Shown piece by piece: positions 7,755 through 15,795 of a DNA stretch of 16,652 nucleotides. The stretch lies in contig NZ_CAURPW010000022.1 in the NCBI RefSeq assembly GCF_963526985.1, positions 1 to 16,652 on the forward strand, read 5' to 3'. Source of the DNA: an uncultured Campylobacter sp. GTDB taxonomy: Bacteria; Campylobacterota; Campylobacteria; Campylobacterales; Campylobacteraceae. The notes under the pieces are model-generated. The model did not search any database and was not told the origin of the DNA. It saw nothing but the letters and a program-made list of their open reading frames with translations. Every line of letters begins with the position of its first letter. The stretch's first letter is position 1. Made by a program: the position numbers and the translations under genes.

Positions 7755-9578
7755 ATGGAACTTAGATCTGAACAAAAGAAATTCGTCGATTATGCAGCAA
7801 AGAGGATAAAAGAAGGTAAATATTGTATTTGCGAGATGCCTACGGCCTTTGGTAAAAGTTTTTCGGCTTTAATGCTTGCAAAGAAGCTAATTGATGAAAA
7901 GACGGCTCAAAGAGTGATAATAGCCACTAGCAATAATTCATTGGCTAAAAGCATATTTCTCGAAGCTAAAGCAGTCAAAGATATGCCAGATTATGTGTTA
8001 GGAATAGGTAAAAGTAACTATTTAGACTTAAATAAGCTTGCTCTTTTTATGGACTCGGACATTGGCTCCGAAATTTTACCTTTAAACAAGGAGATAATTG
8101 AAGCGGCCGTTAAAAAACTAACAATAGATTTTCCAAATATCCTAATAGAAGATTTTTTAAACGAGTTAGATATAGTCGATACCAATAAACGAGAATATAT
8201 CGCCAGCAACCTTGCGCTTGAAAAAAGCAATAGCGAAAGCTTTAAAGAGTATCCTATTCAAATTACCAATTATGCGTTTTTGTTTTATAAATTTATATTT
8301 AATGAAAAATATGAAGAGCCTGAATATACGGTTTATATTTTTGATGAAGTTCAGGAGCTGCCTAATATGGCTGAACTAACCCTAAACTCGTCATTTTCTC
8401 TATATGGTTATTATTTGCAGTTAAAAACGATCGCAAAAATAATTCGCGATAATCCTAGCGCACCTAAAACTTTGGTTAAGTTGTTGGACGAAGAGGTTGA
8501 ACTCGTAAAAAGCATAAACGAGATTATGCGGGACGAAAAAATGGCTGGTAAAACACTAATTTCCAACGAGACTGTTATACAAAGAAAAGCAGCAGGTGTT
8601 TTGAATAAGCTTTTTAGTCAGGAGAAAAACAAAGCACTTAGAGCCAAACTAAATAAATTTTATAAAAAAGATCCATTTTTTCAACTAGGAATTTTTCTCA
8701 ATAAATTTAATGACGTCAGAAGCACCTTGTGTGCCAAGGATCTTTACGTAAGCTTTTCGCAAGAAAGAGGATTTATATCGTTTCATACATATGATATGAA
8801 TATAAAGCTTAAGCTTGCCGATAGATTTTGGAGTAAAATAGATCGATTTATCGGCATAACGGCTACAGCCTCTCTAACTCTAGACGTTCATGATCTTGAA
8901 ATTTACAAACGCATGGGTATAAATTTTAGCGATATAAAACTCGGAGATAGAGTTATTCAAAATCGAAAATCTAAAGTATGCTTCATAAGAATCTTTAATG
9001 GAATTTTACGTCCTGAACAAGCGACCTATTCGATTACCGACAAAGCATTCATAGAAGACGACGAAAAAAGGTTTGAGTATTTTGCCGATGAAATTTTGCG
9101 AGGCTACGATGACAAAAATACGATGGTATTAGTGGGCGGCTTTGACGAGGTAAAACTCCTAGCACAAAAACTTGAAAGCGTAAAAGATAAGCTGGTCTTG
9201 GCCGAGCAGGGTATAAGCGTCCAAAATGTTATAGAGAATTTTAAGAAAAGCGGCGGCATATTAATAGCCACTAGGAATTATGCTACCGGTATAAATTTAA
9301 AAGGAGAGGCGCTTGAAAGACTCTTTATAACAAAACTACCTTACCCGGTTTATACAACAAAAAAATGGACACTTTTAAAAGAAAAGGATGATAGATTTTT
9401 TTGGTTCGAATATACAAATGAGATGGTTATAACCTTTAGGCAAGCAATCGGGCGCCTTATCCGATCTCCCGAGGATACGGGCAAAATCTTTTTGGTTGAC
9501 GGCAAATTTAATTCTTTGCCAGAAGTAACAAAGAAAAGATTGATTTGCTTTTTAGAAAAAGTGGCCGTAAAAGAGTAG
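7755..9578 (+). CDS. csf4: Csf4 / CasDinG, superfamily 2 DNA helicase of type IV-A CRISPR
   Basis: The 607-residue protein is predicted to be an ATP-driven 5'-3' DNA helicase recruited to R-loops made by the type IV-A complex. Motifs in order: RSEQ near the N terminus (4-7), a Walker A-like EMPTAFGKS (27-35), the Walker B/DEAH-box variant DEVQ (197-200), GITATASL (367-374), ATRNYATGINLKGEAL (505-520) followed by KLPYPVY (527-533), and motif VI QAIGRLIRSPEDTG (563-576), the last two very like DinG. The four clustered cysteines that hold an iron-sulphur cluster in housekeeping DinG/XPD are absent; cysteines are only C24, C26, C326, C409 and C598. That agrees with CRISPR-type DinG and argues against a chromosomal repair DinG. 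It is divergent from the csf operon and followed by a terminator. It is the strongest single indicator of subtype IV-A here. Confidence 0.88.
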   Translation: MELRSEQKKFVDYAAKRIKEGKYCICEMPTAFGKSFSALMLAKKLIDEKTAQRVIIATSNNSLAKSIFLEAKAVKDMPDYVLGIGKSNYLDLNKLALFMDSDIGSEILPLNKEIIEAAVKKLTIDFPNILIEDFLNELDIVDTNKREYIASNLALEKSNSESFKEYPIQITNYAFLFYKFIFNEKYEEPEYTVYIFDEVQELPNMAELTLNSSFSLYGYYLQLKTIAKIIRDNPSAPKTLVKLLDEEVELVKSINEIMRDEKMAGKTLISNETVIQRKAAGVLNKLFSQEKNKALRAKLNKFYKKDPFFQLGIFLNKFNDVRSTLCAKDLYVSFSQERGFISFHTYDMNIKLKLADRFWSKIDRFIGITATASLTLDVHDLEIYKRMGINFSDIKLGDRVIQNRKSKVCFIRIFNGILRPEQATYSITDKAFIEDDEKRFEYFADEILRGYDDKNTMVLVGGFDEVKLLAQKLESVKDKLVLAEQGISVQNVIENFKKSGGILIATRNYATGINLKGEALERLFITKLPYPVYTTKKWTLLKEKDDRFFWFEYTNEMVITFRQAIGRLIRSPEDTGKIFLVDGKFNSLPEVTKKRLICFLEKVAVKE

Positions 9579-9607
9579 TGCTAGGCTACTCTGTCTTATA
9601 TTTTTTC
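9572..9607 (+). terminator. Rho-independent terminator after csf4
   Basis: AGAGTAG (9572-9578) pairs perfectly with CTACTCT (9586-9592) around a 7-base loop, and a T-rich tail (GTCTTATATTTTTTC) follows. The left arm contains the csf4 stop codon, so the helicase message ends immediately after its reading frame. Confidence 0.75.
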
Positions 9608-9890
9608 AAAATCGTCTGAAGTTTGTTCATGTTTTTTGTAATAATTCGCCTAATATGAAAACATATTCTTGTTTCCGTCTTTTTAAGATCAAAGGCTAAA
9701 AATCATCATTGCCGCCAAAATAAGACATCTTTGAGTGCTACTGCATTTGCTATCCATTATCCATGCGCCAAATATAACAATAATATCAAATTAGAAATAA
9801 TAAGATATTTGGTTAGGACATTTTTATGGAGGGCTACATCCTCCCGGTATCGCTAAAATTTCAAAATAAATTATTTACTAAAACCTTATT
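9608..9890. other. Non-coding gap between csf4 and the iron-uptake operon
   Basis: No supported gene on either strand. There is an inverted repeat CCAAATAT (9768-9775) / ATATTTGG (9805-9812) with 29 bases between, and a small GC hairpin GGAGG (9828-9832) / CCTCC (9840-9844) in otherwise AT-rich sequence. Base composition changes here from the AT-rich CRISPR module to the GC-richer iron genes, so one edge of the acquired module may lie in this gap. I found no tRNA or obvious attachment site. Confidence 0.5.
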
Positions 9891-9894
9891 TTTA

Positions 9895-9927
9895 ATCATT
9901 GAAAATCATTATATATTTCTGTATAAT
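9895..9927 (+). promoter_or_regulatory. Promoter overlapped by a Fur box, TonB receptor operon
   Basis: TTGAAA (9899-9904) and TATAAT (9922-9927) are separated by 17 bases. Overlapping the -35, bases 9895-9913 match 13 of 19 positions of the classic Fur consensus GATAATGATAATCATTATC, with an unbroken AATCATTAT run. Iron-bound Fur here would block RNA polymerase, so the operon should rise in iron shortage. The ribosome site AAGGAG (9947-9952) is 5 bases before the ATG at 9958. Confidence 0.75.
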
Positions 9928-9957
9928 TGCCCGTTAATAATTTTTAAAGGAGTTTAA

Positions 9958-12039
9958 ATGCAGAGAAAAATCGTGCTTAGCCTCGCTTTGGTCGGCGTTT
10001 TGGCTGCCGCACAAGACGAAGTAGGGCTAAAATCGCTAGAAGGCGTAACCGTCACGGCGCAAAGATCGTCTCAAAGCGTAGACGAGATAAGCAAAAGCGT
10101 CTCGGTAGTAGATAAAGAGGAAATAGAAAGGAAGCTCGGCAAAAGCGTACCGGAGCTAATCAGCGAAGCGCCGGGAGTTTCGATCGTAAACGAAGGCATG
10201 GACTCGGGCACCGTAAACGTGCGAGGTTTTAGTTCGTCTGATTACCGCGTGCCGATGTTCGTAGACGGACTTAGGTTTAGAGGTAGGCCGGCGTTTGAGT
10301 ATTCGATCTTCACGCCCGATCAAATCGAAAGGATAGAGATAATAAGAGGTCCCGCTAGCACGCTTTACGGCACGGATGCCTTTGGCGGCATAGTAAATTT
10401 AGTCACCAAAAGAGCTAGCGGAGACGTGCACGGCGACTGGGCGTTATCTGATACGTATCTAAGCACCCAGTATCAAAGCGCGAACAAAGGCGTACAAAAC
10501 CGCTTACAACTAGGCGTAGTCGGACACGGGTTTGACGCATTGCTCGGGCTAAACTACAAGCACGGCAAAGACTACGACACTCCTGCGGGTAAAATCCCAA
10601 ATACGAGATATAACTACCGAAGCCTTGATTTTAAAGGCGGATATAGCTTTGCCGATTTTCACAGACTTGAGCTCGTAACTAGATACACAGAGTCGCAGCG
10701 CGGCGTAGTCGGTACGGCGGTCGGCGCTCCCGGAACGGCGAATAAAAGAGGCTTTCAAAAATACATAAAAGAAGCACCTCTTAGAGAAAAATACGTAGCG
10801 TTAAACTACGAAGGCAACATAAACGATAAATTTCTGCTAGATTCTAGCTTGTATTACAGAGAGCTTTATACGCACCTAAATATAAGGCCCTACATCGGCT
10901 CGTTTTCGCCTAGGCAAGTCGATAACTACGTAAACGGTCCGAAGGTCTACGGCGGCAAATTTATCGGTAAATTTGTAGGCGACAACCTAACCCAAACCTA
11001 CGGCGTAGATTTTTATTACGAGGACTGGGATAGCGTGTATCAAAGCGTAAATAACGGCCCTAGATTTCGTAATAGGCTAAGAACCAAACAGCTTGATGTC
11101 GCCGGGTTTGGATTGCTTGAATACGCATTTAGCAACGACGCGATTTTAAGCGCGAATTTACGCTACGACCGCATAAAAACGTCATTTGATATGGATAGCT
11201 CGATGAGCCCAGCCGTAAAAGCCCTATACGAAAACGCCAACGATAGAAAAGACGGCAGAGCCAGCTACGGGCTAGGACTTATTTATCCTATCACCCAGGG
11301 GCTTGAATTCGTAGGAAATTTCTCTACTTCGTTTAGAGCTCCTATGAGCGGCGAGGTCGCTCCGATACTTACGTTTTCAGGCAGCGAGGCGTATCTGCCA
11401 AACCCTGATCTAAATATCGAAAAAGGCGTTACCTACGAGGCCGGACTTCGCTATACGGATAAAGCGCTTAGATCAAATTTGATATTTTACACGGGAGATT
11501 ATAAAGACCTGATCGTCGAGCGAAACTGGCAAAGCGGCGGCGTGACCTACTACCAGTCGCAAAACGTAAATAGAGCCAAGATAAGCGGAGCGGAGTTTGA
11601 CCTTGCTTATAAAATTTTGTCAAATTTGGAGTTTAAAACAAATCTCGCCTACACGCGCGGCAAAAACAAACAAACCGGCAAACCGCTTCCGGAGATCGCT
11701 CCGCTTAGCGGACGCGTGGCCGTTTCTTATTCTCCGGAGTTTTTGGCAAATTCCTACATAGAGTATAGCGGCGACTGGGCGGCGAGAAAGACGCGTATAG
11801 ATGATAGCGTAGAGCGCGAGCGAGCGGGATATTTCGTACATAACCTGTACTTTGGCAAGAGCCTGGGCAAACTAGGATTCTTAAAAGATTTTAGCCTAAA
11901 TTTCGGCGTCGAAAATATCTTTGACAAAGAATACGCCCCGAGCCTAAGCTACGAGCTAATCAGCCAGCCTAGAAGCGCTAGCAACCCGCTCATAAATCCG
12001 GGTAGAAATTTCAAACTAGGCTTTAAGGCTAGCTTTTAA
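9958..12039 (+). CDS. TonB-dependent outer-membrane receptor (iron, haem or siderophore uptake)
   Basis: The 693-residue protein is a 22-strand-barrel-type receptor that should import a metal complex into the periplasm using TonB energy. Residues 1-18 form a signal peptide (cut after AAA). A TonB-box-like EGVTVTA (28-34) follows. The plug domain shows VNVRGF (86-91), MFVDGLR (100-106), IERIEIIRGPASTLYG (123-138) and GGIVNLVTKR (143-152). The barrel ends with GVENIFDKEY, an NPGRNF motif and a terminal aromatic residue (F693), the signal for BAM-driven insertion. Length fits the family. The ligand cannot be fixed from sequence: haem, ferric catecholate or another siderophore are possible. Three ABC transporter genes follow in the same direction, so the four probably form one uptake route. 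Fur regulation is suggested by the upstream box. Confidence 0.93.
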   Translation: MQRKIVLSLALVGVLAAAQDEVGLKSLEGVTVTAQRSSQSVDEISKSVSVVDKEEIERKLGKSVPELISEAPGVSIVNEGMDSGTVNVRGFSSSDYRVPMFVDGLRFRGRPAFEYSIFTPDQIERIEIIRGPASTLYGTDAFGGIVNLVTKRASGDVHGDWALSDTYLSTQYQSANKGVQNRLQLGVVGHGFDALLGLNYKHGKDYDTPAGKIPNTRYNYRSLDFKGGYSFADFHRLELVTRYTESQRGVVGTAVGAPGTANKRGFQKYIKEAPLREKYVALNYEGNINDKFLLDSSLYYRELYTHLNIRPYIGSFSPRQVDNYVNGPKVYGGKFIGKFVGDNLTQTYGVDFYYEDWDSVYQSVNNGPRFRNRLRTKQLDVAGFGLLEYAFSNDAILSANLRYDRIKTSFDMDSSMSPAVKALYENANDRKDGRASYGLGLIYPITQGLEFVGNFSTSFRAPMSGEVAPILTFSGSEAYLPNPDLNIEKGVTYEAGLRYTDKALRSNLIFYTGDYKDLIVERNWQSGGVTYYQSQNVNRAKISGAEFDLAYKILSNLEFKTNLAYTRGKNKQTGKPLPEIAPLSGRVAVSYSPEFLANSYIEYSGDWAARKTRIDDSVERERAGYFVHNLYFGKSLGKLGFLKDFSLNFGVENIFDKEYAPSLSYELISQPRSASNPLINPGRNFKLGFKASF

Positions 12040-12053
12040 AATTTAAATTTACC

Positions 12054-12077
12054 GAGCGGGTTTTAACAAGCCCGCTC
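12054..12077 (+). other. Intercistronic stem-loop after the receptor gene
   Basis: GAGCGGG (12054-12060) pairs with CCCGCTC (12071-12077), extendable by a G-T and two A-T pairs to about 10 bp with a 4-base loop TAAC. It is followed by AAAAACCC, not a T tract, so it is a poor terminator on the plus strand. In an operon where the receptor is needed in far larger amounts than the ABC proteins, such a structure may protect the receptor message or cut down read-through. Confidence 0.6.
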
Positions 12078-12112
12078 AAAAACCCTAAAATTTGCAAATT
12101 TAAGGATCGAAT

Positions 12113-13147
12113 TTGAGAAAAATAGTATCTGCTTTATTGCTACTGGCAGCGACGCTGGGCGCGCTTGAATTTACCGATCAAAACGGCAATAAACTTCGCT
12201 TCGACCGCTCCGTTAAAAGCGTAGCGCTGTTTCCCGTGCCGCTAGCTTCGTTTTCTCTTAGCGTCGAAAACAACGTATCTCGCCTAGCCTCCGTCCATCC
12301 GATGGCTAAGAAAAATATTGGGCGCGGAATGCTCGGAAAAATGATCAAAGGCGCGGCTAGTATCCCCGCAGGCGGTATCGGAGAGGATTTTACCCCAAAT
12401 ATCGAGGAGCTTCTAAAACTATCCCCCGATCTTGTCGTGCAGTGGGGCATGAGAGGCGAAAAGATCATCGAGCCGCTGCGAAAAGTAGGGCTAAACGTAG
12501 CTTTGGTAAATTTAAGCGGTACAGAGGAAGATCCGCTTTTTTGGTTTGGGATGCTGGGTAAAATTTACGAAAAAGAGCAAAAGGCGGAGCAAATTTTACA
12601 AAACAGAGCCGAGGTAAGAGCTAAGATCGAAAATTTCGTAAAAGGGCTTAGCAAAAAACCGAAGGTTCTTTTTATATTTGGCAGGGATAAAAGCTACGAG
12701 GCCGCAGGAGGAGGGACGTATTTTGACTACGAGATAAAGCTAAGCGGCGGAGCGAACGCGGCGAATTTCGGCGGATTTAGAATTTTAAATAAAGAAGAAA
12801 TTCTCGCGCAAAATCCGGACGTTATCTTGCTTAGTAACTTCGACGAGCTAACTCCGCGGGACTTTTTTAACGACAAAATTTTAAAAAACGTAAAAGCAGT
12901 CAAGCAAAAAGCCGTCTACAAAATGCCTCTGGGAGGCGATATGTGGGAGCCGCCTACGGGTGAGTCACACCTAGGCTGGGCGTGGTTTAGCGTGCTGTTT
13001 TCGGGGCAGGCGCATATAAATTTAAAAGACGAGATGAAAAAGAGCTACAAGTTGCTCTACGGCTACGATCTAAATGACGATGAGATAGCTAAAATTTTAC
13101 GCTTTGATCTAAATGGCGAGAGCAAATTTTACGAGCTTTTTAGATAA
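12113..13147 (+). CDS. Periplasmic substrate-binding protein of a ferric-complex ABC transporter
   Basis: The 344-residue protein resembles the FecB/BtuF-type class of binding proteins that deliver siderophore, haem or cobalamin to a FecCD permease. Residues 1-17 form a signal peptide; there is no lipobox cysteine, so it should be free in the periplasm. Two lobes are visible around a long helix (about 155-178): NIEELLKLSPDLVVQWG (96-112) in lobe one and EEILAQNPDVILLSNF (228-243) in lobe two. The segment GGDMWEPPTGESHLGWAWF (274-292) probably lines the ligand cleft. The start is TTG, chosen because AAGGA (12102-12106) lies 6 bases upstream and the signal peptide begins there. The stop overlaps the permease start by one base (TAATG). 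The substrate is not determined. Confidence 0.88.
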   Translation: MRKIVSALLLLAATLGALEFTDQNGNKLRFDRSVKSVALFPVPLASFSLSVENNVSRLASVHPMAKKNIGRGMLGKMIKGAASIPAGGIGEDFTPNIEELLKLSPDLVVQWGMRGEKIIEPLRKVGLNVALVNLSGTEEDPLFWFGMLGKIYEKEQKAEQILQNRAEVRAKIENFVKGLSKKPKVLFIFGRDKSYEAAGGGTYFDYEIKLSGGANAANFGGFRILNKEEILAQNPDVILLSNFDELTPRDFFNDKILKNVKAVKQKAVYKMPLGGDMWEPPTGESHLGWAWFSVLFSGQAHINLKDEMKKSYKLLYGYDLNDDEIAKILRFDLNGESKFYELFR

Positions 13148-14109
13148 TGAAAAAGTATCTGTTTTTATCGCTTTTTCTAGCCTTTGCGGTCGTTTTTTCG
13201 CTGCTTGCGGGTAGGATTTCACTTGAGGGGCTAATTGATTATTATCAAAACGACAAAGAGACGCTTTACGCTTTGATATTTGACCTGCGCCTACCAAGGC
13301 TGATAGCGGCGTTTTTGATAGGCGCTAGCCTTAGCGCGGCGGGCGTGATATTTCAGGCGATGTTTGCAAATCCTTTGGTAAGCCCGAATATCCTGGGCGT
13401 CGGTAGCGGAGCAGGGTTTGGCGCGGTGGTTTGCATTTTAGCCTTCGGTAGTCCCGTAGCCACGCAAATAGGCGCTTTTATTTTCGGCTTTCTAGCCGTC
13501 ATGATAGCTTACGCCCTGGGCGTTTTGGCAAACAAAAACTCAAAGCTCATGCTGGTGCTTGCGGGCATCATCACGGGCGCCATCTTTGAAGCGCTGATCT
13601 CCGTCGTCAAATACGTCGCCGACACGCAAGAAAAGCTACCTAGCATCGTATATTGGCTGATGGGGAGTCTGAGCGCCATCTCTTGGAGCGACGTAGCGGC
13701 GCTCGCCCCCGTTTGCGTTAGCGGACTCGTGCTTCTTAGCCTAATGGGCTGGAAACTAAACATTTTATCCTTAGGCGGCGAACATGCAAGTATTTTGGGC
13801 GAGAGTAAATTTTTAGGCTTTATCTTTATCGTGCTTGCTACGCTGATAACGGCCGCAAGCGTAGCCATCGCCGGTATCATCGGCTGGGTCGGGCTTTTGA
13901 TGCCGCATGTTACGAGGCTGATTTACGGCCCCGATAACTCGCAGCTAGTTCCGATTTCGGCGATTTTAGGCGGGATATTTTTGATGCTAACCGACGTTGC
14001 GGCTAGAAGCGTGAGCTCGGCTGAAATCCCGCTAAGTATCCTAACCGCGCTTATAGGCGCTCCTATGATCGGCGTCATCATTGTTAAAAAGGGCAAAAGA
14101 TGGTCTTAA
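13147..14109 (+). CDS. FecCD/BtuC-family ABC transporter permease
   Basis: The 320-residue inner-membrane protein forms, as a dimer, the channel for an iron-complex importer. A hydrophobic helix opens the chain (about 3-21). Family motifs are DLRLPRLIAAFLIGASLSAAG (46-66, key RLPR), NPLVSPNILGVGSGAGFGA (75-93), the cytoplasmic coupling segment LGGEHASILG (209-218) that contacts the ATPase, GWVGLLMPHVTR (246-257) and EIPLSILTALIGAP (293-306). About nine or ten membrane segments can be traced, and length is normal. Its ATG shares one base with the upstream stop, and its end overlaps the ATPase start by 10 bases, which indicates tight translational coupling. A single permease gene implies a homodimer, unlike two-permease systems such as ceuBC. 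Confidence 0.93.
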   Translation: MKKYLFLSLFLAFAVVFSLLAGRISLEGLIDYYQNDKETLYALIFDLRLPRLIAAFLIGASLSAAGVIFQAMFANPLVSPNILGVGSGAGFGAVVCILAFGSPVATQIGAFIFGFLAVMIAYALGVLANKNSKLMLVLAGIITGAIFEALISVVKYVADTQEKLPSIVYWLMGSLSAISWSDVAALAPVCVSGLVLLSLMGWKLNILSLGGEHASILGESKFLGFIFIVLATLITAASVAIAGIIGWVGLLMPHVTRLIYGPDNSQLVPISAILGGIFLMLTDVAARSVSSAEIPLSILTALIGAPMIGVIIVKKGKRWS

Positions 14110-14873
14110 GCGTAGAAAATTTAAGCTTTTCTTACGGGGCGAAGCAAATTTTGCAAAATTTGAACCTTAGCCTAAAAAGCGGCGAAACGCTTGCGATTTT
14201 GGGCCCAAACGGCATAGGTAAATCTACGTTTTTAAAGATTGTTTTGGGGCTTTTGAAAGCAAAAGGCGGTCAAATTTTGATCGATGGTCGCGATCATGCC
14301 TCTCTTAGCGGTAAAGAACGCGCCAAACTCGTAGGATACGTGCCTCAAAGCGAAAATATCGCTTTTAGCTTTAAGGTAAAAGATCTAATTTTAATGGGCG
14401 TAAACGCAAACGTCGGTACGTTTTCAAGGCCGAGCGCAGAGGATAGAGCGATGGCCGAGGAAGCCGCACGGATAGCAGGCGTTAGCAAGTATTTAAATTT
14501 AAACGTAGACGAGCTAAGCGGCGGCATGATGCAGCTAGTCCTAATAGCTCGTTCGCTAGTACTACGGCCCAAAATTCTAATCATGGACGAGCCTACGTCA
14601 TACCTCGACGTCTTTCATCAAAACGCCGTTTTAAGCCTAATCAAAACGCTAAATAGCGAGCGTAAAACCTGCGTGATCTTTACCTCGCATCATCCCGACC
14701 ATGCGCTTGCGACGGCGGATAAAACCTTGCTTTTAAACGGCCCCTTAGGATATGAATTCGGCGCAACCGATCAAATTTTAAAGGGCGAAAATTTAACCAA
14801 ACTTTTCGGTATCGATTTTATAAATTTAAACGTCGAAGATAAAAGGAGGTTGCTAGTTAGGTGGAGGGTTTAA
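14100..14873 (+). CDS. FecE-type ABC transporter ATPase
   Basis: The 257-residue cytoplasmic protein should hydrolyse ATP to drive uptake through the neighbouring permease. It has Walker A GPNGIGKST (35-43), Q-loop Q83 (VPQ), the signature LSGGMMQ (139-145; Met replaces the usual Gln after LSGG), Walker B ILIMDEPT (159-166), the D-loop SYLD (167-170) and the switch histidine in TSHH (H197). The whole reads as an intact member of the family. It starts inside the permease gene (10-base overlap). No clear terminator follows, and the next 247 bases hold no supported gene. The ligand depends on the receptor and binding protein and is unknown. Confidence 0.93.
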   Translation: MVLSVENLSFSYGAKQILQNLNLSLKSGETLAILGPNGIGKSTFLKIVLGLLKAKGGQILIDGRDHASLSGKERAKLVGYVPQSENIAFSFKVKDLILMGVNANVGTFSRPSAEDRAMAEEAARIAGVSKYLNLNVDELSGGMMQLVLIARSLVLRPKILIMDEPTSYLDVFHQNAVLSLIKTLNSERKTCVIFTSHHPDHALATADKTLLLNGPLGYEFGATDQILKGENLTKLFGIDFINLNVEDKRRLLVRWRV

Positions 14874-15120
14874 ATTTGACGGCGATATGACTCGGATAGC
14901 ATGTTGTAAATTTGGCTAAAACAAGTCGGAGCTTGAAATATTTAGCGATCATTATATCTTAAGAATGAGCGCGTGCATAAATAGGCAAAAAGGCATCTTT
15001 AAGACCTTGACCATAAAACAGATAAGCACTTTGAGGGATTGATATTAAGAGGTGGAGTTTAGGGCATAATAGGGCTAAAAATATAAAATAGTTTGAAGAG
15101 CGAGATTTTCATTAGCTTAG

Positions 15121-15795
15121 CTATCGATCAAAGTCCGGATCTTGCTTAGAAGGCTTCTTTTTAAGTGGATTATTGATTTTTACCGTGTCTACGGTCGGGT
15201 CTTTTTTGACCAAGGACCTTTTATCGGGCGTTTGTTCTATTATCTCGTCTTGGTATGCTTGTGCTATCTCTTTAAGCTTTGAAATTTTATCTTGAGCTTT
15301 CTCAAGGTCGCCGGCGATTTTATCTCGCTCTTTTCTGGCTTTGTCTCGCTCCCGTCTAGCTTTTTTAAGAATTATAGCCGTTTTATCGCGTTTTTGTCGC
15401 ATTCTTTCTAGCTCTTTGGCGTATGTATTTGGACTATACGCCAAGGCGATATCCATTTGTGTTTTAAGAGTATTATTTTGGGTTTTTAGATCATCGACAG
15501 CTTTTAAAATTCCGTCATCATAGTCTTCGTAAGTCTTAAGCTTTTGGGTAGGAATTCCGAGTTCATAGGCGACTTTAGAGATTTGCTCGTCTCTCTTTTT
15601 TTTAAAATTTTTAAATTTTTCTTGCTCGTCTTTAAGCGCTTTTTCTAGTTGTTTGATTCTTTCGCTGTCTTTGGGTAGAAAAGCGACCAACCCCTGTATA
15701 AACGGCGATATAATCGGCTTTTGCCCCGTTGCTTGCGTGTATGATTTTAGCTCTTCTGCGGTTTGCTGCTCGAATTCTTGGCGGTTGATCGGTTT
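15121..15795 (-). pseudogene. C-terminal coiled-coil part of a broken mobilisation relaxase
   Basis: This frame continues without any stop directly after the TAA at 15798-15796 that ends the relaxase part, in the same frame. Its first residues after the stop, KPINRQEFEQQTAEELKS, read as normal coding sequence. A TTG at 15690 could start a 189-residue product (MVAFLPKDSERIKQLEK onward), but there is no strong ribosome site. The content is a long Lys/Glu/Arg-rich coiled coil (for example KKARRERDKARKERDKIAGD) with a polar tail ending DPDFDR. C-terminal coiled coils are common in mobilisation relaxases, where they help DNA or partner binding. Most likely this is the distal half of one gene cut by a nonsense mutation. 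A separate accessory gene is possible but less likely given the unbroken frame. Confidence 0.6.

Noticed and set aside
9826..9846. Small GC hairpin GGAGG / CCTCC as a terminator or riboswitch
   Set aside because: Only 5 bp, no T tract and no surrounding conserved structure visible.
13509..13880. Minus-strand open frame of 123 codons opposite the permease
   Set aside because: Shadow of the permease gene; low-complexity Ser/Ala/Thr composition and no start signals.
14874..15120. Possible small genes or terminator between the ATPase and the relaxase
   Set aside because: Short frames lack ribosome sites and I found no stem followed by a T run.
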